From Paracoccaceae bacterium (lineage in GTDB: Bacteria; Pseudomonadota; Alphaproteobacteria; Rhodobacterales; Rhodobacteraceae), in the NCBI GenBank assembly GCA_014323795.1, contig JACONK010000011.1, forward strand, positions 31,763 through 95,762: a stretch of 64,000 nt of DNA, in the 5' to 3' direction. The notes below the pieces were generated by a model. The model did not search any database and was not told where the DNA came from. It saw only the letters and a list, made by a program, of their open reading frames with translations. Each line of letters opens with the position of its first letter. The stretch's first letter is position 1. A program made the position numbers and the translations under genes. Shown here piece by piece: positions 1-10,057 of the stretch.

Positions 1-48
1 TTGAGCCGTACACCTGGCGAAGCGGACGGCAGGCATCAAATGCTCATC

Positions 49-780
49 TCAGACGCCCATGATCGGGCCCATCGAAAGCCCGAAGTCGCGGCACCGACCC
101 GCCAGCCACCGGAGATTCGATATACTGCCGTCGAAATAGAGCGCGTTGGGGGTTTCCGGTGCGTCGCGAAAGAAACGTTCGAAGCGGTGAAAATTGCCCT
201 GTTCATCAGCAATCACGAAAACCGCCCGGGTGCCGTCGTGCGAAGTGCCGACACCATTGCGGGTGTAGACGGATGTGCTGCCTTCCAGAAACCGGGGATG
301 CAGGGTGCCGTCGATCACCGGCAAGAGGCCGGATTGGCTTGCAGAGGTGCAATCGGGCCGGATGATGGCAAAATGCTTCGTTTCAGGCACATCGGCCCGC
401 CCTTTGCGAACGCGGAAGACGCCGTTGGGCAGCAGGCCAAAATTGCCTGAACCCCGATGGGTAATCAGCGGAGCGATCTCCTGCCTGTTTTCAGTATAGA
501 GCCCCACCGGTGCATGGTCCTGTCGGGACATGCCGGCGTTCATGGCAAACGCCGGCGATTTGCCCTCTGCCCGGGCCATGTCTTCGACGCGGCAGAACCG
601 GCCCAAAATCTTTCCGTCCGGGCCGGTGTGGAACAGCCGCAGGTCAGTAAGCGTCGGGTCGACTTCGCAGGCGACCATCGGCACACCTTCCCAGGCCGGT
701 TCCGTGCATATAGCGGCCTGCACCGGGGGTGCGGTTGCCGCAAGCAGACCCGCCAGCAGGCCGTGCATCCGCCACATCAC
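49..780 (-). CDS. Phosphodiester glycosidase (DUF2233/NAGPA-like), exported
   Basis: Predicted 243-residue exported protein of the DUF2233 / NAGPA (phosphodiester glycosidase) family. An N-terminal hydrophobic stretch ending in A-x-A near residue 22 looks like a signal peptide, so the protein should act in the periplasm. Family-like motifs are FAMNAGM (about residues 76-82), NGVGTSHDG in the middle and ALYFDGSISNL near the C-terminus. The family cleaves sugar phosphodiesters in eukaryotes; its bacterial substrate is generally unknown. The GTG start at 780 overlaps the rbfA stop (777-779), and an ATG at 777 is equally possible, so it is translationally coupled to rbfA. Substrate cannot be told. 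Confidence 0.8.
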   Translation of the reverse strand: MMWRMHGLLAGLLAATAPPVQAAICTEPAWEGVPMVACEVDPTLTDLRLFHTGPDGKILGRFCRVEDMARAEGKSPAFAMNAGMSRQDHAPVGLYTENRQEIAPLITHRGSGNFGLLPNGVFRVRKGRADVPETKHFAIIRPDCTSASQSGLLPVIDGTLHPRFLEGSTSVYTRNGVGTSHDGTRAVFVIADEQGNFHRFERFFRDAPETPNALYFDGSISNLRWLAGRCRDFGLSMGPIMGV

Positions 781-1178
781 GCATCCCCCCCGCCGGTGTC
801 GCGCCGGACGGCGGGCTGGGCGAAGAGCCGCCGCGTCTCCTCTATCTGGTCGAAGGTGGTGTCGTAGACGAACGTCAGCTTCGGTGAGTGCTTCAGCGTC
901 ATCACCTTGTTCAGCGTATGCCGCAGTGAACCGGCATTGCGGTTGAGCGCGGCAATCACAGCCTCACTGTTGCCCCCGCCAAGCGGGGTGACATGCACAC
1001 AGGCTCTGCGCAGGTCGGGGGAAGTGCGCACCTCCCCCACGGTAACGGAGACCCCGGAAAGATCAGGATCATGAATATTATCGCATGCCAAAACGTCCGC
1101 GAGCACCCGGCGGATCAGCTCTCCCACACGCAATTGGCGCTGCGATGGTGCGGCGACCATGCCTGATTTACGTGCCAT
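777..1178 (-). CDS. rbfA: Ribosome-binding factor A
   Basis: 133-residue RbfA, a KH-fold factor that binds the 30S subunit and helps mature the 5' end of 16S rRNA. The sequence has the N-terminal RVGELIRR segment, the central LSGVSVTVGEVRTSPDLR block and the C-terminal SPKLTFVYDTTFDQ block in the usual order. Length is normal for alphaproteobacteria. I chose the ATG at 1178 (MARKSG...) because the upstream extension is not family-like and runs into the dapB promoter region. It is divergent from dapB and co-transcribed with the exported glycosidase downstream. Confidence 0.93.
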   Translation of the reverse strand: MARKSGMVAAPSQRQLRVGELIRRVLADVLACDNIHDPDLSGVSVTVGEVRTSPDLRRACVHVTPLGGGNSEAVIAALNRNAGSLRHTLNKVMTLKHSPKLTFVYDTTFDQIEETRRLFAQPAVRRDTGGGDA

Positions 1179-1299
1179 GTGTTTTGAATCTTTCCGGTCT
1201 CGTCTCCGTCTAGGTCGAATATCCGGGGCGCACAACCCCTTCGGATTTGCCGCCGCACGAACACCGTGGTAGAGCAGTACAGTGACAAGGAGATGTAAA
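1179..1299. promoter_or_regulatory. Divergent intergenic region rbfA/dapB
   Basis: This 121-bp spacer separates rbfA (minus) from dapB (plus) and must hold the start signals for both. A good Shine-Dalgarno, AAGGAG at 1287-1292, lies before the dapB ATG. I could not pick out convincing -35/-10 boxes. Confidence 0.4.
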
Positions 1300-2112
1300 A
1301 TGGCCACACCGATCACCATCGCAGTGGTGGGTGCCAGCGGGCGAATGGGGCAGATGCTGGTACGCACGGTGCAGGAAAGCAATAAGGCCGTTCTGACTGG
1401 CGTGACGGAGGTACCGGGCCACGCCTGGATTGACCAGGATCTCGGTCAGGCCATGGGCGGGGCGGAAACCGGGGTCATCGTCAGAGATGACCCCGGTGCT
1501 GTGTTTGCGGGGGTGGATGCCGTGCTCGACTTCTCTGTGCCAGCGGTGTCCGTCGCTAATGCATCTGTCGCGGCGCAGACCGGAGCCGTGCATGTGGTCG
1601 GGACGACCGGTTTCACCCCGGACGATCTGGATACCATTGCGCAACACGCGCAGAAAACAGTTGTGGTGCGGGCCGGGAACATGAGCCTCGGCGTGAACCT
1701 GCTTATTGGTCTGACTCGCCAGATGGCCGTCGTGCTGGACGAAGACTTCGACATCGAGGTAATCGAAACCCACCACCGGCACAAGGTTGATGCGCCGTCT
1801 GGCACGGCACTTATGCTGGGACAGGCCGCCGCTGACGGGCGCGGGATATCACTGGAAGAAGCCGCTGACCGAGGACGCGACGGGCTTACCGGCGTACGCA
1901 GGCGCGGGAAGATCGGCTTTCATGCCATCCGCGGCGGTGATGTTGTGGGAGAACATGACGTCGTATTCGCCGCCGATGGCGAACGCATTGTGATCCGCCA
2001 CTTGGCGACGGACCGCGGCATCTTTGCCCGCGGCGCAGTTAAGGCCGCGCTTTGGGGTAAGGGCAAACCGGCGGGTGAATACGACATGATGGATGTGCTG
2101 GGGCTCAGATGA
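1300..2112 (+). CDS. dapB: 4-hydroxy-tetrahydrodipicolinate reductase
   Basis: 270-residue DapB, which reduces 4-hydroxy-tetrahydrodipicolinate with NAD(P)H in the lysine/diaminopimelate pathway. The N-terminal dinucleotide motif is VVGASGRMG (residues 8-16). The catalytic block [15 protein letters not shown] lies near residue 155, with the His/Lys pair that binds substrate. The C-terminal GEHDVVFA segment also fits. I chose ATG 1300 over the in-frame GTG at 1282 because AAGGAG lies just upstream of 1300 and the family starts here. Confidence 0.95.
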   Translation: MATPITIAVVGASGRMGQMLVRTVQESNKAVLTGVTEVPGHAWIDQDLGQAMGGAETGVIVRDDPGAVFAGVDAVLDFSVPAVSVANASVAAQTGAVHVVGTTGFTPDDLDTIAQHAQKTVVVRAGNMSLGVNLLIGLTRQMAVVLDEDFDIEVIETHHRHKVDAPSGTALMLGQAAADGRGISLEEAADRGRDGLTGVRRRGKIGFHAIRGGDVVGEHDVVFAADGERIVIRHLATDRGIFARGAVKAALWGKGKPAGEYDMMDVLGLR

Positions 2113-2210
2113 TTGAACAATTGCCCGTTGTCAGCCAAGGTGGATCGGACCGGCGATTGTGGCACGGGGTTGGCTTGAATCCGCGCATGATGATCCATGA
2201 TCCTCCTTAA

Positions 2211-2393
2211 TCAGAAGTCGATTGCCATGCCCTTTTTCTCCCAATCGCCAAAGCGCACAGGTTCCGGCCCGTCGCGGCCACCAAACTCTTTAGGCAGTTC
2301 CAGTGCATTTGCTTTCTGGCGTCGCTCTTCCGCCTCTTCCAGAGCACGCCGGGCAGCGGCGACCAGGCGATCCTGCTTTTTTTCGTTTGCCAT
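2211..2393 (-). CDS. DUF1674 protein (SDHAF4-like)
   Basis: Small 60-residue protein of the DUF1674 / succinate dehydrogenase assembly factor 4 family. The diagnostic C-terminal block is seen: EFGGRDGPEPVRFGDWEKKG followed by a terminal DF. The N-terminal half is charged and helical. Homologues in eukaryotes help flavinylated SdhA join complex II; the bacterial role is inferred. In Rhodobacterales this gene commonly sits near rsmB, a heparinase-like gene and purH, which matches the decayed genes on its right. Confidence 0.85.
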   Translation of the reverse strand: MANEKKQDRLVAAARRALEEAEERRQKANALELPKEFGGRDGPEPVRFGDWEKKGMAIDF

Positions 2394-2441
2394 GGGTTTA
2401 CGTGTTTTACTTTCAAGCAAGAAATACAAGGAGTAACCGCG

Positions 2442-2588
2442 GTGAATCCGGAAAAAGGCAGGGAAGTCGCCCGCACAGATGCCGCAATGCTGTTGCGGGC
2501 AGTGATTGCCAAACAGGTGATATGCGTGACAGGCGGTGTCGCTTGGGCCGGTTGGCTGTGTCAGAGCACACCTGCGCCGCGACACTCG
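2442..2588 (+). pseudogene. Possible rsmB N-terminal stump
   Basis: A GTG start at 2442 with a good Shine-Dalgarno (AAGGAG, 2429-2434) opens a frame of 48 codons closed by TAA at 2586-2588. The residues VARTDAAMLLRAVIAK loosely match the N-terminal helix of RsmB (16S rRNA m5C967 methyltransferase). Synteny in related genomes puts rsmB exactly here, before a heparinase-like gene and purH. The remaining roughly 380 codons are absent. It may also be an unrelated short ORF; the call rests mostly on position. Confidence 0.3.
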
Positions 2589-2939
2589 CAGAACTCGTAC
2601 CACTCCGGATAATCCGGCGCGACAGGGTGCCTGGCCACAAGCGGGCTCGTAAGAATACGCTCTTCACGGGCCCCGTGAACACCCGTGTGCCGCAATTTGT
2701 CGAACGAAACGCCGGTCAATTCCGCACTGCAGCCGCTGCCCAGGACGGTCCGGGGCATGGTGTGGGTGCAGGGGACTGACCAGGATATCTCCGGCCAAAG
2801 GAAGAAGATACGGATACGTTGAGAATCTGGCGCGGCTGCGGCGGGCCCGGTTCTGGATAAGGCATCTGCGAAATCCTTCGTAGCACCCGGGCGTGGACAG
2901 AAAATCCCGGCTCGCGTTTGGCAGATGTCATTGGCTGTT
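2589..2939 (+). other. Gap without recognisable gene
   Basis: No frame in this stretch resembles a protein I know. It probably holds erased sequence of the gene that stood before the heparinase-like pseudogene. Confidence 0.5.
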
Positions 2940-4536
2940 TTGGTAAGCCTGCGTCGGGTAGCGTCCATCCTTGGCGACCGATTTGCCCTTACACTGGTGC
3001 GGTTTACCCGACCCGCCAGCGGTTTCCGCCGGCAGCAGGAGGCGCGATCTTCCGGGTAGCCCGTCCGAGGCGTACAGATGCTGTCGGGCAACTGCCTGGG
3101 CGACGGTGTCGTGTTGAAAAACTCTAGCGCACCCCCTTGGGGCATCTTTGCCTGGCTCGACGATCTGTTTGCCGTGGACACGCCTGTGGCGCGGGAGACT
3201 GCGCAGAATTGGGTGTTTGATTGGATCAACCGCTATGGAAAAAGGCAGGGTCCGGGCTGGACCGCCGATCTGATCGGGTGCCGTGTGATTCACTGGATCC
3301 ACCATGCACTGCTGATTCTGCAGCAGCGTACGGTTATCGAAGGGAAGTTGGATGTGCTGAATGAGCGCATTACGGTTATTGGCAATCACCTGACGAAAGG
3401 TACGCCTATTTTCACAGTCTGGCCTACCATGTGTACTTTCTGGCCCGGCACTGGCGGGCGAATCCGAACGGGTAATCGCGCAGGACGGTGCTATGCCCGA
3501 CCGCCACCCGAAGGCATTGGCGAAGGTTGTGATCCTGCTGGCCTGGGTCAACCTCGCGGTCTCCGGTGCAGGTCATCCGGTGAAAATCGATATCCTGCGC
3601 ACCCTGGAGCGGCTTTCGCCCGCCAGTGCCGGGCCTTGCGGATGGGCGACGGAACCCTGACCCGGTTTCATGGCTGTTCCGGATGGATGGTGGAGCGGAT
3701 TGATCGGGCCTTGTCGGATGCGATGATCCGCACACCGGCACACATGGAAGGGGCCGTGGGATATTCGCGCCTCGCCGCCGGGGGCACCGTCATTCTGGCA
3801 TTCTGGCGGATACGGCACCTTTGCCTGCGCGGAACCACTCTTACCGGGTGCATGCCAGTTCGCTCGCCTTTGAGATGTCAGAGGGACGTACGCCGGTGAT
3901 TGCCAACATGAGTGCGGCCCCCGGTTTGGCGACAGGGTACTGCGGGCGTCCCGACCATCTTCGGCGCACTCGACGCTGGTGATTGATCAGTTGTCGTCCG
4001 CCCGCTTTATTTCTGACGGGATCGTCGGCCGTACGTTCGGTCATGGCATGATCGCCGCACCAGGCAACGCTGGCGTGAACCGCAACATCACCGGCGATGG
4101 TCGGCGGATACACGCATGGCACGACGGTTATCGCAAAAGCCACGGATTGACGCACGAACGTACACTGCTGTTGTCACATAACGTCACCACCCTGGTTGGG
4201 CTGGATCGCGTCCGTTGCCAATCGGCCAGAGACCGGGAGCGATTAATCTGGCGGATCAGGGATGCCCCTGGCGGAACAGTCACCCTATCGCGGCACTTTC
4301 GGGCCCCCCGGACGTCGATCTAGACCCTGAATAAGGGCGGCACTGCTGCAGCCTTTGTCACAGCCACGGGCAGCACCTGGCTGTTGCACGTCACCCAAGG
4401 CAATCTGGCCCTGGTGGCGGCAACCTATACTGATCCGGTACGGCTGCATCTGCGCATGACAAAAAAGGCCGTGGTATCTTGGCAGATATACGATTATGAC
4501 AATGGCATTACCTGGACGCCAAGCCGAACGGACTAA
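2940..4536 (+). pseudogene. Heparinase II/III-family protein, decayed
   Basis: Remains of a heparinase II/III-like polysaccharide lyase of about 570 residues, the gene that usually precedes purH in Rhodobacterales. Matching pieces occur in order but in different frames: FAWLDDLFAV and NWVFDWINRYGKRQGPGWT (about 3150-3265), a DGTLTRFHG piece (about 3650), HASSLAFEMSEGRTPVIAN (3850-3906) and a C-terminal DYDNGITWTPSRTD ending in TAA at 4534-4536. Between them lie stops (for example TAG near 3057), frameshifts and lost segments including much of the catalytic middle. Several independent lesions make a sequencing error an unlikely explanation. The gene cannot give a working enzyme. Confidence 0.72.
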
Positions 4537-4560
4537 CCCCCGTCAGGAGCCCTGATACGC

Positions 4561-6153
4561 ATGACCACTGGCCCGATCACCATTCGCCGTGCTTTGCTGT
4601 CGGTGTCGGACAAGAGTCGCCTTGTGGAACTGGGTCGTGCGCTGGCCGGATACGGGGTGGAGATGGTGTCCACTGGCGGCACAGCCACTGCACTTCGGGA
4701 AGCCGGAGTTGACGTGCAGGGCGTGTCCGACCTGACCGGGTTTCCGGAGATTATGGAAAGCCGCGTCAAGACCTTGCACCCGAAGGTGCACGGCGGGCTG
4801 TTGGCCCGGCGCGACAATGCCGGCCACATAGCGGCGATGGATGCGTACGGCATCGCACCCATCGACTTACTGGTCGTAAATCTCTACCCGTTTGAAGAGA
4901 CTGTTGCCGCAGGGGCTGATTATGGCACCTGCGTGGAAAATATTGATATCGGCGGTCCGGCAATGATCCGTGCGGCATCCAAAAACCATGCCTTTGTTAC
5001 CGTGGTAGTGGACCCGCAAGATTACGGCGTGTTGCTGGCTGAAATGGCCGCAGGCGGTGGCGCGGTGCCCTACTGCCTGCGCCAGGCACTTGCGCAAACG
5101 GCGTATGCACGCACGGCGACCTATGATGCGGCGGTCAGCGGTTGGATGGCCGGTATGATCGGTACAGACGCCCCGCGGCGATGTGCGGTTGCAGGCGAGC
5201 TTACCCGGACCCTGCGCTATGGCGAGAATCCGCACCAGGCAGCGGCGTTCTACTCCGACAGTTCCGCCCGGTCCGGTGTGGCAACTGCAATTCAGCATCA
5301 GGGCAAAGAGCTGAGCTACAACAACATCAGCGATACCGACGCCGCACTGGAGCTGGTGGCAGAGTTTGACCCGGACGATGGCCCGGCCTGCGCGATCATC
5401 AAACACGCCAACCCCTGCGGGGTGGCACGTGGCGCAACGTTGCCGGATGCCTACACCAAGGCGTTCAACTGTGACCGCGCCAGTGCGTTCGGCGGTATTG
5501 TTGCTTTTAACCATGAAATTGACGCGGAAACCGCAGCGAAAGTGGCGGAGATATTTACCGAGGTTGTCGTGGCCCCTGCCGCCACGAACGAAGCCCGGTT
5601 AGCCTTTGCCGCAAAAAAGAACCTGCGTCTGCTGACGATCGGCACTTTGCCGGATCCGGCAGCACCCGGTAAGGTCTGGAAACAGGTCGCGGGTGGTTAT
5701 CTTGTACAAGACCGGGACGCAGGGCAGGCATCCCCTGCCGATTGGAAAACAGTCACCAAACGTGCGCCAACCGTGCGGGAAATGGCCGACATGCATGTCG
5801 CGTGGTCGATTGCTAAACACGTAAAGTCGAATGCTGTTGTTTATGTCAGGGACGGGGCGACCGTGGGCATTGGTGCCGGACAGATGAGCCGGGTCGATAG
5901 TGCCAAAATCGCCGCTGTCAAGGCGGAACGGATGGCGGCAGACCTCGGCCTGCCGCAAAGCCCGGCTATTGGCAGCGTTGTCGCTTCCGACGCATTCTTC
6001 CCCTTTGCGGATGGGCTGATGGAGACAGTGTGCGCAGGTGCCACTGCCGTGATCCAGCCCGGCGGAGCAATGCGTGACAATGAGGTAATTGAAAGGGCAG
6101 ATGCTGCCGGGCTTGCCATGGTTTTTACTGGCATGCGCCACTTCCGGCATTAA
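4561..6153 (+). CDS. purH: Bifunctional AICAR formyltransferase / IMP cyclohydrolase
   Basis: 530-residue PurH, which does the last two steps of IMP synthesis: formylation of AICAR with 10-formyl-THF, then ring closure. The N-terminal MGS-like cyclohydrolase domain (about 1-200) carries VSTGGTA and [14 protein letters not shown]. The C-terminal transformylase domain carries LRYGENPHQ (about 220) and the catalytic KHANPCG (about 280). Length is exactly typical. ATG 4561 follows AGGAG and sits 24 bp after the decayed heparinase-like gene. It begins a plus-strand run with lspA and the M16 genes. Confidence 0.97.
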   Translation: MTTGPITIRRALLSVSDKSRLVELGRALAGYGVEMVSTGGTATALREAGVDVQGVSDLTGFPEIMESRVKTLHPKVHGGLLARRDNAGHIAAMDAYGIAPIDLLVVNLYPFEETVAAGADYGTCVENIDIGGPAMIRAASKNHAFVTVVVDPQDYGVLLAEMAAGGGAVPYCLRQALAQTAYARTATYDAAVSGWMAGMIGTDAPRRCAVAGELTRTLRYGENPHQAAAFYSDSSARSGVATAIQHQGKELSYNNISDTDAALELVAEFDPDDGPACAIIKHANPCGVARGATLPDAYTKAFNCDRASAFGGIVAFNHEIDAETAAKVAEIFTEVVVAPAATNEARLAFAAKKNLRLLTIGTLPDPAAPGKVWKQVAGGYLVQDRDAGQASPADWKTVTKRAPTVREMADMHVAWSIAKHVKSNAVVYVRDGATVGIGAGQMSRVDSAKIAAVKAERMAADLGLPQSPAIGSVVASDAFFPFADGLMETVCAGATAVIQPGGAMRDNEVIERADAAGLAMVFTGMRHFRH

Positions 6154-6165
6154 GGATACTGGCAG

Positions 6166-6639
6166 ATGACCCGAATCTTGATCTTTTCGGCCCTGCTTCT
6201 GGCACTTGATCAGCTGACAAAGCTCTGGGTCGTGGAAATCCTGAACCTCAGGCAAAAGCGTGCCATTGATGTTTTCCCGCCATTCATCAACTTTCGCATG
6301 GCATGGAACGAGGGCATCAATTTCGGTCTGCTCTCCGGCCTTGATATTGATGCGATGCGCTGGGTGCTGATCGGTGTTGCTCTGGTTGTGGCGATCTGTG
6401 TGCTATGGTGGGGGCGAACCTTCACCAGCTGGTTCGGAGCCCTGCTGGTTGCGATGATTGTGGGCGGAGCCATCGGCAATTCGATTGACCGAATCCGCTA
6501 CGGTGCGGTGGCCGATTTTCTGAACATGTCCTGCTGCGGCTATCGTAATCCTTTCAGCTTCAATGTGGCTGATATCACTGTTTTTTTGGGCGTAATCGGG
6601 CTTGTGCTGTTCTCGGAACGTCTTGCCAGAAAAGCGTGA
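6166..6639 (+). CDS. lspA: Lipoprotein signal peptidase (signal peptidase II)
   Basis: 157-residue inner-membrane aspartyl protease that removes signal peptides from diacylglyceryl-modified prolipoproteins. Four hydrophobic segments are visible. Family motifs are AWNEGINFGLL (46-56), GAIGNSIDR with catalytic Asp108, and NVADITVF with catalytic Asp136. It lies 12 bp after purH, and its neighbour downstream is itself a lipoprotein that would be an LspA substrate. Confidence 0.96.
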   Translation: MTRILIFSALLLALDQLTKLWVVEILNLRQKRAIDVFPPFINFRMAWNEGINFGLLSGLDIDAMRWVLIGVALVVAICVLWWGRTFTSWFGALLVAMIVGGAIGNSIDRIRYGAVADFLNMSCCGYRNPFSFNVADITVFLGVIGLVLFSERLARKA

Positions 6640-6697
6640 CGGTGCCCGGGAATTGGGTTACCATGGCTGTAACGAAAGAAAGTGGGGTTCTGCAGGT

Positions 6698-7231
6698 ATG
6701 ATACAGGCCTTTCGGATAACCGGGGTAATGCTGATCGTGCTTACGCTGGCTGCATGTGACACGAGCCAGGGCATTGGTCGTCTTTTTGCAACAAACATCG
6801 CCCAGGCCGACGGCCCGGATGAGTTTTCGATCCTGCCCACCAAACCGCTGGAGCAGCCTGAAAACTACACAGAACTGCCGATACCCCAGGCGGGTGGGCC
6901 AAATCTGGTTGATTCGCAGCCGGAACAGGATGCGGTTGCTGCTCTGGGTGGCAACCCGTCCAGCCTGACCAGCACCGTCATCCGTCCGGGCGAAGGGACA
7001 CTTCTGGCTGTTGCGGAGCGGCGCGGGCGCGACACCGGCATCCGGGAGGTGTTGACCCGGGAAGACGCAGACTGGCGGGCCAACAGGCAGCCTCGTTTGC
7101 TGGAACGCTGGTTTGGCACTGACACCTACTTCCGCACCTACGAAAACCAGACGATTCAGGCCCGGTCCGTAGCCGAACACCTGCGGCACTCCGGTGTGCG
7201 TGTGCCTGTCGCACCGCCGCCGGAAGAATAG
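6698..7231 (+). CDS. DUF3035 lipoprotein
   Basis: 177-residue predicted lipoprotein of the DUF3035 family found in Rhodobacterales. The signal peptide ends in the lipobox L-A-A-C with Cys20. Residue 21 is Asp, so by the +2 rule of enteric bacteria it might stay at the inner membrane; this is uncertain in alphaproteobacteria. The body is Pro/Glu-rich with a C-terminal ARSVAEHLRHSGVRVP segment. I chose ATG 6698 because it gives the signal peptide. The gene usually sits between lspA and an M16 pair, as here. Function unknown. Confidence 0.8.
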   Translation: MIQAFRITGVMLIVLTLAACDTSQGIGRLFATNIAQADGPDEFSILPTKPLEQPENYTELPIPQAGGPNLVDSQPEQDAVAALGGNPSSLTSTVIRPGEGTLLAVAERRGRDTGIREVLTREDADWRANRQPRLLERWFGTDTYFRTYENQTIQARSVAEHLRHSGVRVPVAPPPEE

Positions 7232-7322
7232 ACCTTGCTTTCCATGGCAGGGGTGATTGAAAGCGGGGTCGGCTGAATTACCATCCTGTGTGTAAACACC
7301 TTCCTTGCAGGAGAATCCCCCC

Positions 7323-8666
7323 ATGGGCCGATTTTGGGCCGCGTTTGTCGTTGCGGTATTCCTGCCGCCTGCCGCTTTGGCGGAAACAGGCAGGGTATCG
7401 ACGTTTGCTCTGCCCAATGGCCTGCAAGGGGTAGTCATAGAGGATAACCGTGCGCCTGTTGTCACACATATGCTGTGGTACCGCGCAGGTGCCGCCGATG
7501 AGCCGGTCAGCAAGTCAGGCCTCGCTCACTTTGTCGAACATCTGCTCTTCAAGGGAACCAGAAATCTTGGCCCGGGCGCGTTTGACCGGATCATCAGGGA
7601 AAATGGCGGGCAGGGAAACGCGTTCACCAGCTATGACTATACCGGCTATTTCCAGCGCGTGGCCAGGGACCGGTTGTCGTTGATGATGCAATTGGAAGCG
7701 GACCGCATGGTCAACCTTGTGCTCGACGAAGAAATCGTCCGCATTGAAAGGGATGTAGTGCTGGAAGAACGCACGACCCGCACCGACAGTGACCCCGGCG
7801 CACTTCTGAGCGAACACCGCCGGGCGGCCCAGTTCATGAACCACCCGTACGGCTTGCCCATCATAGGCTGGCGGCATGAGATTGAAGATCTGTCCCTCCA
7901 TGACGCACTCGATTTCTACAAGACGTATTACGCACCTAATAACGCAATCCTGATTGTGGCCGGTGACGTGACCCCGGAAGAGGTCAAGGTGCTTGCCGAA
8001 GAATATTATGGCCATCTCCCGCGGTCAGAGACGTTGCCTGAACGGGTGCGTCCGCAGGAACCGCCGCAGATCAGCCCCCGGCGCCTGACCTATTCTGACC
8101 CGCGTGAACGCCAGCCCTATCTTGTGCGCTCCTATCTTGCCCCCAACCGCGCATCGGGTGCGCAGGCAGGGGCGGCAGCCCTGACCATGCTGTCCTACAT
8201 ACTCGGCGGGACCGGCGTGACGTCGCTGCTGGGTGAGGAACTGCAGATCAACCGGAATACCGCCGTTTTTTCCCGGGCCTGGTACTCGGGCACCAGTCTC
8301 GATCCCGATTCTTTTGTCATCTACGCCCAGCCCCGCCCGGGCGTATCCTTGCAAGAGCTCGAAGATGCCATTGACGCCGTCATCGCCGACCTGATCGCAA
8401 ACGGGTTCGAGGCAGGCAAGCTTGACCGGCTGAAAGCGCGAATGCGGGCGGAAGATATCTATAAACTGGACAACCATGCAGGCCGTGCCCGGACCTATGG
8501 GCGCGCCCTGACAACGGGTCTGACAGTGGAAGACGTGCAAAGCTGGCCCGAAATCCTGCAGGCTGTCACCCGGAAAGATATCATGGCCGCTGCCGCCAAA
8601 GTCTTTGACATCAACAAATCCGTGACATCCTGGATGGTGGTCGACGGGTGGGAGAACAGCCCATGA
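7323..8666 (+). CDS. M16 family zinc metallopeptidase (active subunit)
   Basis: 447-residue M16 (insulinase/processing-peptidase-like) protease with an N-terminal signal peptide ending A-L-A at residue 20, so probably periplasmic. The zinc site is H-F-V-E-H at residues 69-73, with the downstream Glu in the ERDVVLEE block. A second M16_C domain follows from about residue 190. ATG 7323 is preceded by CAGGAG at 7306-7311. Its stop overlaps the start of a second M16 gene that lacks the zinc motif, the classic arrangement of a catalytic plus a non-catalytic partner. The natural substrate is unknown. Confidence 0.92.
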   Translation: MGRFWAAFVVAVFLPPAALAETGRVSTFALPNGLQGVVIEDNRAPVVTHMLWYRAGAADEPVSKSGLAHFVEHLLFKGTRNLGPGAFDRIIRENGGQGNAFTSYDYTGYFQRVARDRLSLMMQLEADRMVNLVLDEEIVRIERDVVLEERTTRTDSDPGALLSEHRRAAQFMNHPYGLPIIGWRHEIEDLSLHDALDFYKTYYAPNNAILIVAGDVTPEEVKVLAEEYYGHLPRSETLPERVRPQEPPQISPRRLTYSDPRERQPYLVRSYLAPNRASGAQAGAAALTMLSYILGGTGVTSLLGEELQINRNTAVFSRAWYSGTSLDPDSFVIYAQPRPGVSLQELEDAIDAVIADLIANGFEAGKLDRLKARMRAEDIYKLDNHAGRARTYGRALTTGLTVEDVQSWPEILQAVTRKDIMAAAAKVFDINKSVTSWMVVDGWENSP

Positions 8667-9991
8667 TCCGGCTTGTGTTCGCAATATGTATTGCCCTGCT
8701 ATCGGTCCCGGCCACGGCCCGGATTAAAATTGAAGAGGTTGTGAGCCCGGGCGGCATCAAGGCCCGGTTCGTAAATGAGCCGTCGATCCCATTCGTTTCT
8801 CTTGCTATAGGCTTTCGCGGTGGCGCATCACTTGATCCCGACGGCAAGGTCGGTGTGACCAGCATGATGACAGCCCTGCTGGAAGAAGGCACCGGTGATC
8901 TGGACGCCCGCGGCTTTGCCGAAGCGGCAGAGGCCCTGGCGGCAAAATTCAGATTTGAAACCAGGCGCGACAGCATACGGATAACGGCCGAAGTGTTAAC
9001 GGAAAATCGCGATGCGGCATTGGCCCTGTTGCGTCGCGCCATCGTGGAACCTGCCTTCACCGAAGACGCGATTTCACGGGTACGAGCCCGGTATCTGGCT
9101 GGCATTGAGCAGAACATGCAAACTCCCCGTTACCTGGCCGGGCAACGCATGTCAGAACTTTCTTATCCCGGGCATGCCTATTCGAATCCGGTGGACGGCA
9201 CACTTGCTTCCATAACTGCGCTGACACGAGATGATCTTGTTGAAATGCATCGGCGGGCGATGTCCATGGATCATCTGGTTGTCAGTGCCGTAGGGGACAT
9301 CACCGCAGAGGAACTGGGCCGGTTGATCGACCACCTGGCCGAAGGATTGCCCGGCACCGGTGTGCCCCTGCCCCCGGATGCGGAATTCGCCGCCACCGGC
9401 GGTGTCAGCGTAATCGAAATTCCAACCCCGCAGTCGACTGCCGTCTGGGCACACCCCGGTCTTTCACGCGACGATCCGGATTTTATGGCGGCGTTTGTCA
9501 TGAACCATATTCTGGGCGGCGGCTTTGGCAGCCGTCTGATGACAGAACTGCGTGTGAATCGTGGGCTGACTTACGGTGTTTATAGTTACTTCGTATATAA
9601 TACGGCTCATTCGGTCCACTTGGCCGGGGCTGTCACCTCTGCCAACGGCACAGTTGCTGAGGTGATGAATGTCATCCGAACCGAATGGGACCGCATGGCA
9701 ACCGAAGGCGTGACCGAAGAGGAGCTGGAGATCGCAAAGAAAAACCTGACCGGATCTTATGCCCTGCGCTTTGACGGCAACACCCGGATTGCCGGGATAT
9801 TGCAATCAATGCAGATCGACAACTTTCCTGACAATTACGTCAATATCCGCAACGACCTTGTCCGTGCGGTGACTGTTGAGGATATCAGGCGCGTGGCATC
9901 CGAAATGCTGGACACAGGTGCCCTGCGATTTGTCGTGGCAGGGCAACCCGAGGGGCTGGTTGCGACTGATCATGGCGTATCGGAAAAATAA
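8663..9991 (+). CDS. M16 family peptidase-like protein (inactive partner)
   Basis: 442-residue M16 homologue with a signal peptide (cut near residue 19, A-T-A). The expected HxxEH site is absent: the equivalent region reads MTALLEEGTG. The substrate-binding R/Y motif LRVNRGLTYGVYS is kept near residue 295. It therefore probably forms a heterodimer with the upstream active subunit, with which it overlaps by ATGA. Its 3' end overlaps the terminator of the converging minus-strand operon. Confidence 0.9.
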   Translation: MIRLVFAICIALLSVPATARIKIEEVVSPGGIKARFVNEPSIPFVSLAIGFRGGASLDPDGKVGVTSMMTALLEEGTGDLDARGFAEAAEALAAKFRFETRRDSIRITAEVLTENRDAALALLRRAIVEPAFTEDAISRVRARYLAGIEQNMQTPRYLAGQRMSELSYPGHAYSNPVDGTLASITALTRDDLVEMHRRAMSMDHLVVSAVGDITAEELGRLIDHLAEGLPGTGVPLPPDAEFAATGGVSVIEIPTPQSTAVWAHPGLSRDDPDFMAAFVMNHILGGGFGSRLMTELRVNRGLTYGVYSYFVYNTAHSVHLAGAVTSANGTVAEVMNVIRTEWDRMATEGVTEEELEIAKKNLTGSYALRFDGNTRIAGILQSMQIDNFPDNYVNIRNDLVRAVTVEDIRRVASEMLDTGALRFVVAGQPEGLVATDHGVSEK

Positions 9992-10013
9992 CAAAAATAG
10001 CCTCCTTGGCTAT
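9984..10013 (-). terminator. Rho-independent terminator of the minus-strand SDR-MFS-FAD operon
   Basis: On the minus strand a 6-bp stem (ATAGCC...GGCTAT, 9997-10013) with a 5-nt loop is followed by the U-rich run TTTTTGTTATTTTT (down to about 9984). It lies about 45 nt past the SDR stop, so it closes the operon 15232-10058. It overlaps the last codons of the M16 gene on the other strand. Confidence 0.75.
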
Positions 10014-10057
10014 GGCGCGGCGGAGGCCTTGCATTTCAGGGGCTTTGGTGTCGCACT

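Noticed and set aside
1..48. Possible minus-strand gene beginning ATG at 36
   Set aside because: Only 12 codons are inside the window and they do not resemble TruB or another expected neighbour.
7323..9991. Second M16 gene as a damaged copy of the first
   Set aside because: Loss of HxxEH with retention of the R/Y motif is the normal design of the non-catalytic partner, not decay.
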